DNA of 6,606 nucleotides from positions 1-6,606 of the forward strand of contig JACMMM010000667.1 of the NCBI GenBank assembly GCA_014379065.1. Direction: 5' to 3'. The stretch is from Saprospiraceae bacterium. GTDB lineage: Bacteria; Bacteroidota; Bacteroidia; Chitinophagales; Saprospiraceae. Shown in pieces: positions 5,974-6,606 of this stretch (its first letter is position 1; every line of letters starts with the position of its first letter). The notes beneath the pieces are model-generated. The model searched no databases. It saw only the letters and a list, made by a program, of their open reading frames with translations, and was not told the DNA's origin. Position numbers and translations under genes: made by a program.

Positions 5974-6008
5974 TTGGTGATTGGTAGATTGGTGATTGGT
6001 AGACTGGT
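5974..6008. repeat. 15-bp tandem duplication built from TTGGT words upstream of the GNAT start
   Basis: A 15-bp unit, TTGGTGATTGGTAGA, occurs twice head to tail (5974-5988 and 5989-6003) and is followed by a degenerate CTGGT. TTGGT words start at 5974, 5981, 5989 and 5996, an alternating 7/8 bp step. The array begins 4 bp upstream of the GNAT ATG at 5969, so it lies in its immediate leader. Confidence 0.75.
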
Positions 6009-6028
6009 TAACCCGAGTGACCCTGTCG

Positions 6029-6049
6029 CTGCCTACTGCCACTGCCTAC
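6029..6049. repeat. short CTGCC(TA) iterated array downstream of the OmpH-like gene
   Basis: CTGCCTA (6029), CTGCCA (6036) and CTGCCTA (6042) are arranged with 7- and 6-bp steps, ending 2 bp from the OmpH-like stop codon at 6052. With the TTGGT array it makes up most of the 82-bp spacer, using a different word. Confidence 0.5.
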
Positions 6050-6051
6050 CA

Positions 6052-6606
6052 TTATTTATCCTTCGCGTTCAACAACTCAAGCACCTGATGTGTAATATCC
6101 AGGCTGTCGTTGGCAAGCAGGATTTGGCCGCCACGCGAGTAGGAAAAAATGTAGTCGTAGCCGATTTGGGACGACAGCGTTTTGAGTTTGGTCTCTATGT
6201 TGGCGTAGAGATCATTGAAGGCTTTTTTCTGGTCTTCGCTGAGCGATTTGCTGAGGCGCATTTTTTCCTCTTCGAGTTTTTGCCCACGCTGCATGAGAGT
6301 TGTCTGCTGCTTTTCCGCTTCTGCCTGGGTCATATTTCCTTCCTGGAATTTCTGTTGTAAAGTGGCTGCTTCTTTCATCAGTGCTTCTTCCTTGCTGGAA
6401 AGCGTTTTTTCTGTATTCGCCATCCGTTGCTCAATCGCGGCTTTTTGCGTTTTCAACCATTCGTATTGTGCATCGAGCGTGTCGGCGTTTACATAGGCAA
6501 TACGCGCACCGCCCGCTTGAGCCGCCGCAGGCATAATAGCCGGTGTATCTGCTGGTTTTGTATGTTTGGAATTCAGATAATACAGATGTCCTACCAATAG
6601 AAACAG
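6052..6606 (-). CDS. OmpH/Skp-like periplasmic chaperone, 5' end outside the window
   Basis: The last 184 residues of an OmpH/Skp family protein; the frame is still open at the window edge, so the true start lies beyond 6606 (a TTG at 6597 should not be taken as the start because in-frame hydrophobic codons precede it). The visible N-terminus 'LFLLVGHLYYLNS' is the end of a signal peptide or signal anchor, followed by a Pro/Ala linker. The mature part opens 'ARIAYVNADTLDAQYEWL', the typical beta-strand start of Bacteroidota OmpH proteins. A long charged coiled-coil segment rich in Glu, Lys and Gln follows (such as 'NTEKTLSSKEEALMKEAATL'), and the closing 'GYDYIFSYSRGGQILLANDSLDIT' is the family's C-terminal beta element. 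Skp binds unfolded outer-membrane proteins as a trimer in the periplasm. It is upstream of, and possibly cotranscribed with, the GNAT and tadA genes. Confidence 0.9.
   Translation of the reverse strand: MFLLVGHLYYLNSKHTKPADTPAIMPAAAQAGGARIAYVNADTLDAQYEWLKTQKAAIEQRMANTEKTLSSKEEALMKEAATLQQKFQEGNMTQAEAEKQQTTLMQRGQKLEEEKMRLSKSLSEDQKKAFNDLYANIETKLKTLSSQIGYDYIFSYSRGGQILLANDSLDITHQVLELLNAKDK

Noticed and set aside
1..6606. tRNA or rRNA genes, riboswitches and insertion sequences with transposase
   Set aside because: I looked for tRNA-like arms, conserved rRNA stretches, long structured leaders and transposase motifs on both strands and saw none.

Overview
The window reads as a chromosomal segment of a Bacteroidota bacterium, perhaps a Saprospiria/Haliscomenobacter-like lineage; the lineage is a guess, the phylum is better supported. 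Reasons: an OmpH/Skp-type protein with an N-terminal signal anchor, a DUF6934-type protein (a family I know from this phylum), genes without clear Shine-Dalgarno sequences, and -7 promoter elements of the form TAnnTTTG.

Layout. Positions 1-689 (minus) hold a two-gene unit: a DUF6934-like protein followed, through a 4-bp ATGA overlap, by an unrecognised protein that leaves the window. Positions 784-2364 (plus) encode a polytopic membrane protein that looks like a GT-C type glycosyltransferase. It converges on a second, larger polytopic protein at 2479-4770 (minus), also GT-C-like, with a soluble C-terminal part. Positions 4961-6606 (minus) hold three closely spaced genes transcribed in the order OmpH/Skp-like periplasmic chaperone (5' end outside the window), GNAT acetyltransferase, and tadA (tRNA-Arg A34-to-I34 deaminase).

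The coding content is mostly ordinary. What stands out is the repeat content. The spacers from 2365 rightwards carry small repeat structures built from short iterated words, and the word differs in each: ATTCGTG-like words in an interrupted inverted repeat (2408-2468), CACATAG three times per arm in a perfect 30-bp inverted repeat (4883-4963), GTGAGAG words filling the 40-bp GNAT-tadA gap (5414-5448), and TTGGT and CTGCC words in the OmpH-GNAT gap (5974-6049). In three of them the words start 9-10 bp apart. In addition, a 101-bp pair of inverted hairpins, like a REPIN, lies in frame inside the 784-2364 gene (1332-1432), and a nested inverted repeat lies further along the same gene (1964-2008).

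The genes do not form one obvious pathway. The two GT-C-like proteins could take part in cell-surface or secreted-protein glycosylation. OmpH, GNAT and TadA look like housekeeping neighbours. The left pair has the form of a small accessory, possibly toxin-antitoxin-like, module of unknown function.
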